DNA of 44,939 nucleotides from Entrophospora sp. SA101. Taxonomy: Eukaryota > Glomeromycota > Glomeromycetes > Entrophosporales > Entrophosporaceae. The stretch spans positions 2,378-47,316 of the forward strand of contig CAUDNR010004537.1 in NCBI GenBank assembly GCA_958430865.1, in the 5' to 3' direction. The first letter of the stretch is position 1, and each line of letters starts with the position of its first letter. A model generated the notes under the pieces. That model saw only the letters and a program-made list of their open reading frames with translations. It did not search any database and was not told the origin of the DNA. The position numbers and the translations under genes were made by a program. Of this stretch, positions 34,946 through 44,939 are shown piece after piece.

Positions 34946-36684
34946 TTATCGAGTATCCCGATGGAAAAGATTAAATTTATTACAAGATATAATTAAATAA
35001 ATATTTATTATCTGTTCATAAACTTCTTAATGTTATCATTACCATTATATAAATGATGATATACATGTTTCTTTTCATCAATTATACACATCCATCAAGG
35101 GAATTTCCATCTTTTCAGCCATCTATATCTCAAATGGAATTAGACTTTTATTAAATTTATTAAATTCTTTGTTCGCGTAATGACTCTTTAATCATTAAAA
35201 TAAATAAAAAACAAACAAACAAATTTTTTCTCAACAAATGGATAATAATGTGGAGTATTCCTTAACCCTCACATTTGAATGCAACGTGTAAAACCAAACC
35301 ATAGAATGCCATTTTGGCACCATGTACTTTAACCCCCGAGTTCGAATGCAACGTGAAAAGCAAGTATGATGCACAATTTTTGGTCTACAAGTGGGGTAGC
35401 GGGTCTATTTATATGTTTATGTAGTAATTTATTAGACTACTCGATCAATGAATCATTTGGCCACGAAATAGTCTATTTTATTAAAAACAGCATCATTTAT
35501 CATGGACACTAGGATTCTTCACATCCAGTGCTAACTTTGATGCTCCAAAGAATATCTATGAAAATTTAGAGAAAAAATTCGGGCCTTCCTATTTATTATT
35601 GCCTTGACCAAAGTGATGTGATTTTTTTGCTCTTTGCGACGAATACGCAATACAAACCAACTTAACTTTAATGTCAACGCGATACTAAAATAAATAAAAT
35701 TTTAATCTCCCGTAGCATGGCATGCATGATAGTGTAATACGTAAAAAAGCAAAAGCTCACGTTGCGTTCTCGTAAATTTCATTCATTATTAATATTGTTG
35801 TTCGTTAATATCAAAAATTACATATATATAACTAGGTATTTCATGAGCTTTTATAATTCCTTCTCGCTCAGCAATCGCCCACACAAATGTGAAATTCCTG
35901 AAATGGTACCAACTGATATTTTTTTATTGTTAAAAGTTCAAGCTTGCGTTGTTGTTTTTGCCTTCCTTGTTCATTGTTGTTATCTTTATTGCTATATCTT
36001 TGTTACTATTAACTTTGTTGTTATTATTATCATTGTTATCTTCATTGTCATTGTGATTATAGCGATTATAACGTATTTTTAGCAATCATTAAAATTATCA
36101 TTATTAAATTCTTTGTATAAAGAAGTAAAAATTTATCATCATCAACTATTACCTATCCTTAAACGTGTCTTCATTAAAAAGATCTACTGAAAACTTACCA
36201 GCTTCAAAAAAAACTAAAGAGAAACTAAAAACTTTATATTCAATACGAGCAAAAATAAGCTTACATAAACTTCTTGATGAAAATTTTTTTAGCGAGGATT
36301 CTTGCAAATATACTTTATCTTATAAATACAAACTATCCCATTCCTTCCTTCCTTGTATTAATCAAACATTTTTTTGTTGTATTTTAGCTATTACAGCTAT
36401 TACTATATAATTAAAAGCCAATTAATACAAAGGTGATACTGCTATACATTCCATAATAATAAATAATAATAACGAATTAATTTGCTTTGGCATGGGTACA
36501 AAAATAATTTATAACAAGGTCCAATTCCAAAACCCCGCCCTGAATTGACTTATTTAGTTGGGATATAATTATTAAATAAAAATTAAAAAAATGTTATCGC
36601 AATTATACTAAATTGATCCCTGAAATCTTTAGGTGATATAATGTTGGTTTTTGATGTCCCATATTACTATAATTCTCAGAAAAA
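34946..36684. other. Right-arm interval upstream of the scramblase gene
   Basis: Mirror of 27601-29339, with the same uncertain frames now on the plus strand: 35843-36082 from an ATG, and 36165-36410 from a non-ATG start. It contains the scramblase promoter near its right end and the ACGTTGCATTC direct repeat at 35262-35354. Confidence 0.35.
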
Positions 36685-38188
36685 ATGTTATTCAAATCAA
36701 TTAGAACTTTACAATTCTGTTCAAAAAAATCAATAAATTCTTTAATTAATTATAATCATAATCAGCAACATTCAATTGCATATTATATTTCAAAAACACA
36801 TATACAAAATTATTATTATTCAACATTAAAAAGAACTCCAAGAGGTAGGTTAGTATTATAAAATTTTTTGGAGAAAATTGTAGGTTTATCTTTCTTTTTT
36901 CTCCAAGTTATCAAATTATACCTTTAAAAAATATTATATCTTGTATAGTAGGTGTTGTTGGTACAAGCAGAATACAACAAAATAGACCAATAGACATCTT
37001 TAAAACTAAAAGGCAAGATTATAAAAACTATAATGATGATGGCGGAGAAAACCTTCCATCAAAAGCAGCTTCTATTGATGTTAATTTACCATCAAATGTG
37101 TCCAATGTATTAACTGATGAAAAACCTGCATCAAAAATTTTGGCAAAGTCTGCTTTAGTTGTTGGTAGACAAATAGAAATGTTAAATGTTTTTATGGTAT
37201 GTATAATATGTAAAATAATTGAAAACAAAAACTTTAGAAATAAAATAATTGGTTGGTTAATTAATTAGCAAATTCTGATAAAAATATAAATTATTATGTG
37301 ATAAAAAAGGGATTTGAACAAGCAAATAAATATGTAATACTAGATCCATTTGGTAACAGTGTAGGATTTATAGCAGAGGAGGAATCATCATTCATTTCAA
37401 CAATTTTGAGACAAGTATTTCGAACACATAGGAGATTTAGTGCACTAATATTGAATGAACAGGCTGAAATAGTGTTAAAGGTTCATCGACCTTTTGCTTG
37501 GATTAATTCTCATATATTTATTTATGAAGGACAAGATAATGAATTGATTGGTGAAGTGCAACAACAATGGCATTTATGGAGAAGAATATATAATTTATTT
37601 GTAAAGTAAGTAGTTTTTTGTGGTTTATTGATTTAAATTTAATTATTCATTCCAATCTTTTATTATTAATTTGATAGTAAAAGACAATTTGCAAGAATTG
37701 ATGCAGGATTTTGGGCGTGGGATTTTAATTTGGAAGATGAAAGTGGTGGATTACTTGGTAGTGTTAATCGTAATTTTAGTGGTTTTGCAAGAGAGGTAAA
37801 ATAAAACCATATATATTCTTACAAAATAATAATTATATTATTAACACATTTAATTAATTCTTTTTATGTATATATAGATATTTACTGATACAGGACAATA
37901 TGTAATTAGAATGGATTCAGTAGAAGGTAGTGTACGACCTTTGTCATTGGATGAGAGAGCTGTTATATTAGCAGCAGCAATTTCAATTGATTTCGATTAT
38001 TTCTCTCGTCATTCTGAACATGGTGGAGGGTTAGCACACAATTATATTATTATTATATATATATATATATGTTTTTGCTAATTAATTAATGATCATTAAT
38101 CTATTATTTTAGGTGGTTTCATTTAGCTGTACCATTCTTTGGTGGCGGAGATGATGGTGGTGGAGATTTTGATGGTGGAGATGATTGA
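36685..38188 (+). CDS. Phospholipid scramblase family protein, Aim25-like (right-arm copy)
   Basis: Exons 36685-36844, 36952-37200, 37269-37605, 37678-37795, 37878-38029 and 38113-38188 give 363 aa. The exon 2 donor GTATAATA at 37201 was preferred over GTATGT at 37197 because only the former keeps frame into exon 3 (MVSNSDKNINYYV). All other introns are canonical GT-AG of 68-107 nt. The sequence matches the left-arm gene in every exon, and its full upstream interval (1.7 kb) is duplicated too, so both copies should have the same promoter. Identical paralogues within 10 kb in opposite orientation would look like one gene in short-read expression data. Confidence 0.92.
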
Positions 38189-38424
38189 AGAAAATTGTAT
38201 ATTACATATCTAATTAATTAATTTTAATATTAAAAATTTAAAAATCAATTTAATTTTAATGGCATTTTTTAAATTTAAACTTTTAAATTTTTTCTGTCAA
38301 TCACAAGTCCCCCCCACTCCTCTGTAATTCAATCCGTTGATAAATTTCTTAAGCATTGAAAGTTCCAGATTAATTATAACAATAATAAATAAAATCAAAG
38401 TCTGGTTTATTTTTAAAGAGATTT

Positions 38425-38859
38425 ACTAATGGCATTAGCAAGATTTATAACAACCAGATTCAGATTTATAACAATAATACCATTTTCCACATAAAGATGT
38501 AATTGTCTAAAGTCTAAAAGATTCATTAATTACTTGAAAAATTTTTCTTGTGAGGGTACACATATAAATTGACTTGTTCATTATGATGAAATCAATATTT
38601 CTGATGACTGAAAAAAATAATTATTTTCCAATTAAAATTAAAATCACAATTAATAATAATAAAACTGAAGGCAAAAAAAAAGATAATAATAATAGCAACT
38701 ATTTCCTTCCTTTGTCAGAAGGTGTTCATTATTTCCTTCTTTTATAAGAAGGCATTTCTTATAAGGACTATCGCAACCATCACTGATCCAGAAGAACTGC
38801 AATTATACAATCTGATGCAAACATCTTAAATAAACATTAAACTTATCTGTGTCAATATT
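38425..38859 (-). repeat. Dispersed repeat, copy B mirror (right arm)
   Basis: Reverse-complement copy of 25426-25860 created by the arm duplication; see that entry for its relation to copy A at 19068-19661. Confidence 0.65.
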
Positions 38860-39163
38860 AATCAATTTTGGTTAGCATTTTATTTATTTTCTTATGCATA
38901 ACGAACATTTTTTTCCAGACTTGACAATTAATAAATTACTTAGCATTAGATTTATTAGATTTACACTTATTTTTGGAAAAACCAATAAGAACCTGAGTTG
39001 TTTAACAAATTTAAATATATATTATTAAATGTAACTAAGATCTAAATACTTGGAATACTATTTAAAGCTTCCTCCTCATTTTGACTACTTGGGTTAAAAA
39101 AAATCTAATAAAATTACAGCATTGACAATTTAATAATTAATTAATATATAAATTATAATACAC

Positions 39164-39340
39164 TTAAAAATAAATGTGTTGAACTTGAAATAAATTTATA
39201 CTTGTGACAGCATTGCTAGTCTCTTCATGATAGCCATCATGAGAACAATAAAGACAGGTTAATTCATCATCAAGTTTTGCTCTAAATCTCTGGCAGGTGC
39301 AGGTATTGTTATACTTGCATTCACCTAATGATAAACTCAT
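39164..39340 (-). CDS. Small Cys/His-rich putative zinc-binding protein (right-arm copy)
   Basis: Mirror of 24945-25121, the same 58-residue frame with CxCxxF and CxxCxHxxxH. The same caveat applies: it may be a fragment of a longer gene. Confidence 0.5.
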   Translation of the reverse strand: MSLSLGECKYNNTCTCQRFRAKLDDELTCLYCSHDGYHEETSNAVTSINLFQVQHIYF

Positions 39341-39880
39341 TCTTAAATAAAAATAGCAAGATTACACATTATTTTTACCTTTATTTTTTTCTTTATAAAG
39401 AGATGATATGTAATAGCAACAATAAAATATTGTGGAGTTTTTGCCAGGAATTTTTGGTGAAAATCCCCAAGTGTAACTTACTCTTAACTCCTTGGAATGC
39501 ACCTTTGACACATCCAATTACATCTTATAGAGGGTGGTATACCAAGGTTGTTAATTATCTAAAGCTTAGACATGTAGGTGCTCTTTTTTCATAAGTTCTG
39601 ACTAATCCAATTTTTTTAGATTAAAGAAGAATAATCACAATGAAAAATGATAATAGTTTCCTACTATGGTTTTTTCACTTGATTAAATATAATTGTACCA
39701 ATATTTATCTCTTTGAGCAGCATTCTAACTCCCTTGATATTCCCCATCCATATCCTCATCTTCTTTGAATATAACTGCAGTATTTTTTATGAGTTAATGA
39801 GAGCCTCTCATTTTTACCATAAAAATGTTCTGATATCAACAAAAGGATCTGTATATATATACAGAATAATATTGATCATT

Positions 39881-39985
39881 ATACAGTCAGGATTTTTTCC
39901 AAATTTGGAATTTCCAAATACTGTAATGATCAACATTCTAGATTCATTGTGTAATTCTAAAATATTCTAAAAAAGAATCAAAACA
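39881..39985. mobile_element. Single end of a CAGTCAGG-type element (right arm)
   Basis: Plus-strand mirror of 24300-24404, starting TA-CAGTCAGGATTTTTTCC and running rightward toward the transposase copy. No matching second end is seen within the arm. Confidence 0.5.
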
Positions 39986-40390
39986 AAAAATGATTGGCTA
40001 AATTTTATGCAGATCTTTTCATATATAAATTAAAATAATGCAAACTTGTTGAGTTTTAAATTACATACATATATACATTTATAGCTATTATGCATGCACA
40101 CTTAGAATTAAGCAATATCAAGGATGCCATTTTTTGAATTAATATACAGCATGTTGTCCTGATATACTAATCATCAGGAAATTAATTTAGCATAAATCAA
40201 TCTTATGACACCAACATAATATCATGTAAATCTTATGGCACTGACATAAGTTTTACACTTTTTTATTATTAAACTTATGATTGACATGTGCAATTTTTTT
40301 TTATATTTTCCAGATGCATAGTTCAAATTATAATAAATTTACTATATATATAAATATCTTTCTTCAATAAAAATCTTAGCTCATCATGAT

Positions 40391-42134
40391 TCAGTAATAT
40401 AATGTTATTTTTCTTTTTAATGATTTAAAAGATTTAGATTCAATATAGTCTATTTCTATATCACCTTGTTCTAGAAAATTGTAAACAGTCTCAAGGGCAT
40501 TTACAGCATCTTTTATTGAAACATTAGGCGCCATATTACTTTTAATGACAACTTCCTCTTCAATTGGCTTGAAAAAAGCAATAATTTCTTCATCAGTTAT
40601 CACTTCACTATTATTACTTATTCCTTCATTACCAATTGTAATATATTCTTCTGCTTCTAATGGAGAGGTAAATGATAATTCATTGATTAAATTTTCAATA
40701 ACAACTCTTTCTTGATTTGATAACTCTTCAATTATTTGAGTTGAATTTTCAATTTCATTATTAGATGGCTCATTTTCCAGAGGAAGAATCCCTGTCTTTT
40801 TCCAACAATTGATAATGGTGGTTGGCGTTACATTACCCCAAGCTCTTGCAACATATTTTATTGCCTTTTTTATATCAACACCATCATCAAGATTTACAGA
40901 AATTTCTTGAAATTGCATGAGGAAAAAAGTGAATTTCCCTGTTCTTATTATCTAACTACGAAGCAACAAGAATTTATTGGTAAGGTTTTTTTGTATTTAA
41001 AAGACCATTACAGTGATAATGAATTAAGGGATTTGGCTCACGAAGACTTAGCTTGAGGTAAAAATAGAATTAGAAAGCTGTAAATCATAATCCTTTCTTT
41101 TCTTTTCAAGTAATAGTTTCCAGTAATGTGCCTGTAATGCATAAATATTTATTATTAATATAAAATAAAATATTTATAGGCTTAAACACTTGAATTAACA
41201 AAACTTGGAACCATGAATTATTCCTGCATTGCATGGTTGCAGGTGCGCAGTTACATTAGGTAGTAGGTGATGAATTTTTATATTTGTTAATTGTAAATTT
41301 CCATTAAATTGTGTGTAGGTGCATTGTCAACAAGTAATAATATTTTTCTATTTGCAATACTCATTTTTTTATTTAATCTTTTTAAATAATCATTCCAGAT
41401 TGACATTTGCATCCATGCTTTGCTGTTCCAGTAATAATCAACTGGTAAAGAATTTTTGTTAATTCCTTTTAATGCTCTTGGGTTTTGATATTTGTGAATA
41501 AATAAAGGAATTAATTTATCTGTTCCAGTAGCATTGCATGTTAACAATACAGTTACTCTATCTTTACTTTGTTTTGTGCCTGACATAGGGCCTGTAGATA
41601 ATCCACAAGATGGTTTCATTTTCCAGAAAAGACCAGTTTCATCACAAATAAAAATATCTTCTAATTGATATTCTTTAAGAAGATTTTGCAAAGTACTTAT
41701 CATTTCTGGAAGCTCTTCAATTGGAGCACTTGTGATTCACCATGTTTAACATATTTGTGGATTGAATATCTTTGTTTAAAATTGTATAGCCAACCAGAAG
41801 ATCCTTTAAATTCTTTGTTTAATAGTTCAGCAAAATTTGTAGCCTTTTTTTGAATAATCAAATCTGTGATTGTTAAATTACATTCAAGAGCCTTTTCAAT
41901 ACATAAAGCCAATGTTTCTTCAACGTCAGCAAATGGTGAAGTATGTGATCGTTTTAGTTTTGCTTGATATGGATTTGGATCTATATTAATCCATCTTTCA
42001 GGTTCTCTCAATATATCACTAACCTGACCTGCACTAATATTGAATTGTTTTGCTAAATCTATATTTTTTGGTTCAGGTTTATTTTTTTTTCGATCAACAA
42101 ATTTCTCTTTTTTGGTCAGCAGTAATATAAACTC
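40391..42134 (-). pseudogene. Pogo/Tigger-type transposase, frameshifted (right-arm copy)
   Basis: Mirror of 22151-23894 with the same fragments: the HTH part up to 41700, the DDE part 41703-41287 and the C-terminal part 40918-40391. The same frameshifts and the same Asn in place of the third catalytic Asp are present. Shared lesions show the gene was already dead before the arms were duplicated, so it cannot have driven its own duplication. Confidence 0.88.
40904..41056 (+). other. Antisense open frame inside the transposase interruption (right arm)
   Basis: Mirror of 23229-23381, on the plus strand here, ending in LRDLAHEDLA and TGA at 41054. Unrecognised. Confidence 0.3.
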
Positions 42135-42474
42135 ATTTTTTGGATGATAATTGTTAAGAACTTAAAATTAAACTTTCACACCTTTCAGTATCATAATTGT
42201 ACATGTTTTTTTTAAATAATCATAAGTTTTATAGTTTTATTATAACATCTTAAATAAAGATAAATCATAAGTTCCTATATACATAAAATTGCAAAAGTAA
42301 ACGTACATTTTATTACATCTTTAAGTTAAAATCATGAAAATAATTACATGATTTATTAGAATACATGTTTTTTAAAAAATCGCATGTTTAATTTTTTATA
42401 ATTTAAATATTGCATGATTTAATTTTTTATTGTATGATTTAATTTTATTTACATGTTGATCTATTGCCACGTGA

Positions 42475-42597
42475 ATTCGTTGAAACGCGATTAGTTCTTA
42501 TATTCCAAGATCCCTACCAAAAATTCGTTGTCGTTGTAACACAATTTATATATAACATTCGTTTGAAACAAAAATTCGTTGAAACAAGAATTGACTG
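42475..42597 (-). promoter_or_regulatory. Right transposon terminus with CENP-B-box-like motifs
   Basis: Ends TTGACTG followed by TA. Compared with the left terminus, the outermost 73 bp differ by a CC/TT change, two insertions (TTTTGTTT-like and GACAAC-like) and several substitutions, although everything inside 42526 matches. It carries the same GTTTCAACGAAT-type repeats on the minus strand, including the CENP-B-box-like site at 42476-42490. Confidence 0.55.
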
Positions 42598-42599
42598 TA

Positions 42600-43042
42600 C
42601 TAATAAATCCGGTTGCCCGAAATAGACCGGTTTCATTATATCTGGTTTATCGATTATGAAAAATAGGAGCCGGTTTTAAGTCTATTATATCCAACTGGTT
42701 CCAACCTGTATAATAAAGAACATTTTTGATTAACTAAACAATAAAGAACCTTTTTGATTAATTAAGAGAGACCTTACGAACAATGCTGGTTACCAAGAGT
42801 TGCATGCATAATTTAATATTCCGCAAAAAAATTAAACTTATTAATTTCTGAATTTTTTTTTGAGTAATTAACTATTTTTTTAATGTATACATTGGATAAT
42901 TAATATAATTGTATTTATTCTTTGCACAAGAACAAAAGATTATGATTTTACATACATAATCTGCATACCCTATATTATTAATATTGTGAGGTTGAAATCT
43001 GCTTCTAATGGTGAATCTTGGTATTTTATTTTAATTATTATT
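42600..43042. other. Flank outside the palindrome, with a 28-bp tandem duplication
   Basis: AT-rich DNA. AATAAAGAACATTTTTGATT (from 42712) recurs directly as AATAAAGAACCTTTTTGATT (from 42740), a two-unit tandem repeat of 28 bp. The first 110 bp contain several CCGGTT / ACCGGT-like words (42610-42680) that may belong to another transposon end, but no partner is visible. Confidence 0.45.
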
Positions 43043-43480
43043 TTACTTAAATTTATACAAATGTGATTGAATGCTACTTGATATTTTAATCTCAATTGCA
43101 TTTGCTTTTCTTGTTGATTTTTTTAATAGCTCTTTGTCTATTAATCCTTGAGAAGGAATTTTATTCCTCCTTCTGGTAATGTTTTCTTTATTATCTGCCT
43201 GAGCCAGCATATCTATAATATATTTGTACTATCTGCCTTGGTATGTTGGGCTTTGCTTAGCCTCAGTTCATTAGGCTTTATTCCTTTGTATATTTGGCAT
43301 AGTTTTGACTGGCCCCTGCCTAGCTAGGATTTCATTATCCTTGTTGTTGTGTCCATTGTTTAATATATTTACTAACCTTCCAAGTTTGGAAATTCATGCT
43401 AGAATCCAATTTTATATTAGCTAGCTCTTCATTCTCCTTAGTAACATCATTCACCATCTTCAGGAATGTTCTCTAAAATA
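43043..43480 (-). pseudogene. Decayed protein-coding gene, lineage-specific family suspected
   Basis: Three minus-strand segments look coding but lie in different frames. About 43475-43345 reads FLKMVNDVTKENEELANIKL and ends in a stop after QWTQQQG. About 43310-43215 reads IKPNELRLSKAQHTKADST. 43210-43043 is a 55-residue ATG frame with MLAQADNKENITRRRNKIPS and GLIDKELLKKSTRKANAIEI. Charged helical composition suggests a coiled-coil or transposon-associated protein. Frameshifts between segments indicate a pseudogene; an alternative is a multi-exon gene whose introns I cannot define. Confidence 0.4.
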
Positions 43481-43554
43481 TGGTGGTTTTGGTATGGATT
43501 TGCTTTCACTTTCAGAATCACTTGATAGGTCAAATTAACATTAGAATGTTGTAA

Positions 43555-43710
43555 ATGCATTATTACACATACAAAGAAACAACATTCTTTTCAGATGGGG
43601 AAATAGTAAATTTTATGACTGTACACCAATATAGGAATGGGCCTTCCATCATTTACCTTGATGGTGGTAATAAAGAGATGAAAATATGGGAAAGGAAATT
43701 CTTTTTTTAG
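43555..43710 (+). CDS. 51-aa hypothetical ORF or gene fragment
   Basis: An ATG frame with natural-looking composition: MHYYTYKETTFFSDGEIVNF then MTVHQYRNGPSIIYLDGGNK and WERKF. No family recognised. It could be one exon of a decayed gene, since the neighbouring sequence is also relic-rich. Short length keeps confidence low. Confidence 0.3.
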   Translation: MHYYTYKETTFFSDGEIVNFMTVHQYRNGPSIIYLDGGNKEMKIWERKFFF

Positions 43711-44370
43711 CCTTGTCACACAGCTTTTACCTCAAGCTCTTGGTTGATGGATTTATAAATTTCAGTGTCAAAAGATTCTCCTCTTCAATAATCTGTCATT
43801 TTTTTAAATTAACTTTTTTATTTAAAAACTTCAATTGTTTTTTGACAAAATAAATCTTTCAAAAAAAATCAATTTTTCAAATAATCTCATCTAAAATTTT
43901 GACACATGATAATACACATCATTGTTTTGATGTCAGTCAAAAAAAAATTGCTAGGGGATTGACAAACCTAGGCTATGAAATGTTTTTTTTTGTCCATGTG
44001 TGTATATGTGATAAAATAATAAATGATTGATAGAGTTATAAATATTTATTAATCTTATTTAATTTTATTTGAAGAAAAAACATTATACAATCTTTTGATG
44101 ATGATGATGGCATTTAAATATTAATGGTATTGTCAGCCAACTAATGAATTTAATGGTTTAGCCAGTCAAAGAACTTTTAAACAGCTTAGCCAGCTGATAA
44201 ATATATTATTTCTTTATTTTTTATCAACCAATTCATTTCATTACCATTCATTTGCTCCAATGCCCATGGTAAATTAATAATAAAGAAAATAATGGTAATA
44301 GTGAACCATTAGATAATGATCCGTTGAATAAAACAACAACAACAATATTTATCGGCTGACATTACTAAAT
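43711..44370. other. Intergenic, 3' of the RRF gene
   Basis: About 660 bp of AT-rich sequence with homopolymer runs and a short repeat (TAGCCAGTCAAAG / TTAGCCAGCTGA near 44160-44192). No gene seen. Confidence 0.4.
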
Positions 44371-44858
44371 TTAATTTCCTGAAATTTCTTTTGTTTTAGC
44401 CTTCAATACATCATCAATCTCTTTAACAGATTTATCTACAAATAACTGAAGCTAATAATATAAATTTTTTTTTTACAAATTAATAAATATCCAAAAAAAA
44501 TTTATCCAAAAATAAAATATATATTAAAAAATACCGATTTTTCCAATAATTTAATTTGATCACTTGAAATATTTTTTTTAGAATCCTTCTTTAAATCTTT
44601 CATTCCATCTTGTCTAATAAGTCGAAGTTTTATTTTGGAATTCTCGGCAATTTTTGATGCAACTTTTGTTATGTCTTCACGATATTCTGTTGTTATTCTT
44701 GTTAAAAATAAAGTAAAATTAATTATTATTTTTTCTTATTTAATAATACAATATTCTTCTTACTTTGGTATGGGGACTTTGATAGAATTGTTTGTTTCAA
44801 TTATTGGATTTAAATTAAGATTTGCATTTCTTATAGCTTTATCAACTTCATTTAAGAT
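44371..44858 (-). CDS. RRF1: Mitochondrial ribosome recycling factor, 3' part (gene runs off the window)
   Basis: Three minus-strand exons (44858-44764, 44697-44535, 44451-44371) join in frame and end at TAA. RRF splits post-termination ribosomes together with EF-G; eukaryotic forms act in mitochondria. The encoded part covers the C-terminal two thirds of the domain: ILNEVDKAIRNANLNLNP, VPIPKITTEYREDITKVA, KIAENSKIKLRLIRQDGMKD, then LKKDSKKNISSDQIKLLEK and LFVDKSVKEIDDVLKAKTKE. This follows the family's aI..sdLglnP, lPiP.lTeErR, RnIRrda and ID.ll..Ke.Ei blocks. The N-terminal targeting and first domain segments lie beyond 44939 or in exons I cannot see. Confidence 0.88.
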
Positions 44859-44939
44859 CTGATGATGTGTGTAATCATTTGAATTGATTAAATTATTGAA
44901 AATTAATAAAAAAAAACAATAATTGATAATTAAAATATA

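Larger units (their letters stand above)
34645..42526 (-). repeat. Right arm of large inverted repeat
   Basis: Mirror image of 21759-29640, 7,882 bp. Feature x on the left appears at 64285 minus x here. It carries the same frameshifts in the transposase and the same microsatellite lengths, so the duplication is far younger than the decay it contains, or the arms are kept identical by gene conversion. Confidence 0.92.
21701..42599. repeat. 20.9-kb palindromic unit bounded by pogo-type terminal repeats
   Basis: Both ends read TACAGTCAA..CTTGTTTCAACGAAT inward, so the outer boundaries are TA-flanked terminal inverted repeats in opposite orientation. Between them are two mirror-image 7.9-kb arms and a 5.0-kb unique spacer. 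I found no second matching terminus inside either arm, so the only properly paired TIRs belong to the whole structure. Whether it ever moved as one unit is inference. Confidence 0.6.

Noticed and set aside
21759..42526. Palindrome as a simple fold-back (missed adapter) long-read artefact
   Set aside because: Such chimeras have no 5-kb unique spacer with its own genes, and the outer tips differ. A scaffolding error is still possible and is left open in the findings.

Overview
This is eukaryotic, very AT-rich DNA with short GT-AG introns (mostly about 60-130 nt, one near 450 nt) and proteins full of Asn/Ser/Asp runs. An Msb1/Mug8-family protein, TOM22, an Aim25-like scramblase and many transposon relics point to a fungus. 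From memory of lineage-specific protein families, an arbuscular mycorrhizal fungus (Glomeromycotina) is the best guess. That placement is inference: no marker gene such as rDNA is present.

Layout. Positions 1-14.8 kb form a conventional gene block: an Msb1/Mug8-domain polarity protein (+), a small four-helix membrane protein (-), TOM22 (+), an SLC25 mitochondrial carrier (-) and a coiled-coil protein with a CC1-box-like motif, possibly a dynein adaptor (+). Exons were assembled by hand; every intact model closes in frame. Positions 14.8-21.7 kb are gene-poor and hold several non-autonomous DNA transposons: one with TATATG..GCGGG ends, a hAT-like MITE, and elements with TA-flanked CAGTC ends.

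From 21.7 to 42.6 kb lies a large inverted repeat. Two 7,882-bp arms (21759-29640 and 34645-42526) mirror each other with no net length difference: every paired feature sums to 64285. They surround a 5,004-bp unique spacer. Each arm carries a broken pogo/Tigger-type transposase, a small Cys/His-rich ORF, a copy of a dispersed repeat, a complete six-exon scramblase gene and the last two exons of an unrecognised gene. The outer ends are TA-flanked, diverged terminal inverted repeats of the pogo type with CENP-B-box-like motifs, so the whole 20.9-kb structure looks like one TIR-bounded unit. The spacer holds an element with 21-bp TIRs carrying a small ORF, a foldback MITE interrupted by a 10-N assembly gap, and a long Asn-rich reading frame with PFRF repeats that runs up to the right-arm border without a start codon.

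The last 2.3 kb contain a decayed gene and the 3' end of a mitochondrial ribosome recycling factor. Four recognised genes are mitochondrial by family (TOM22, SLC25 carrier, scramblase, RRF), but nothing shows co-regulation. The most unusual object is the palindrome: either a very recent or gene-converted inverted duplication that doubled a scramblase gene inside transposon ends, or an assembly artefact. Unique spacer and flanks argue against simple read chimerism; the N gap and apparent arm identity mean it needs long-read confirmation.
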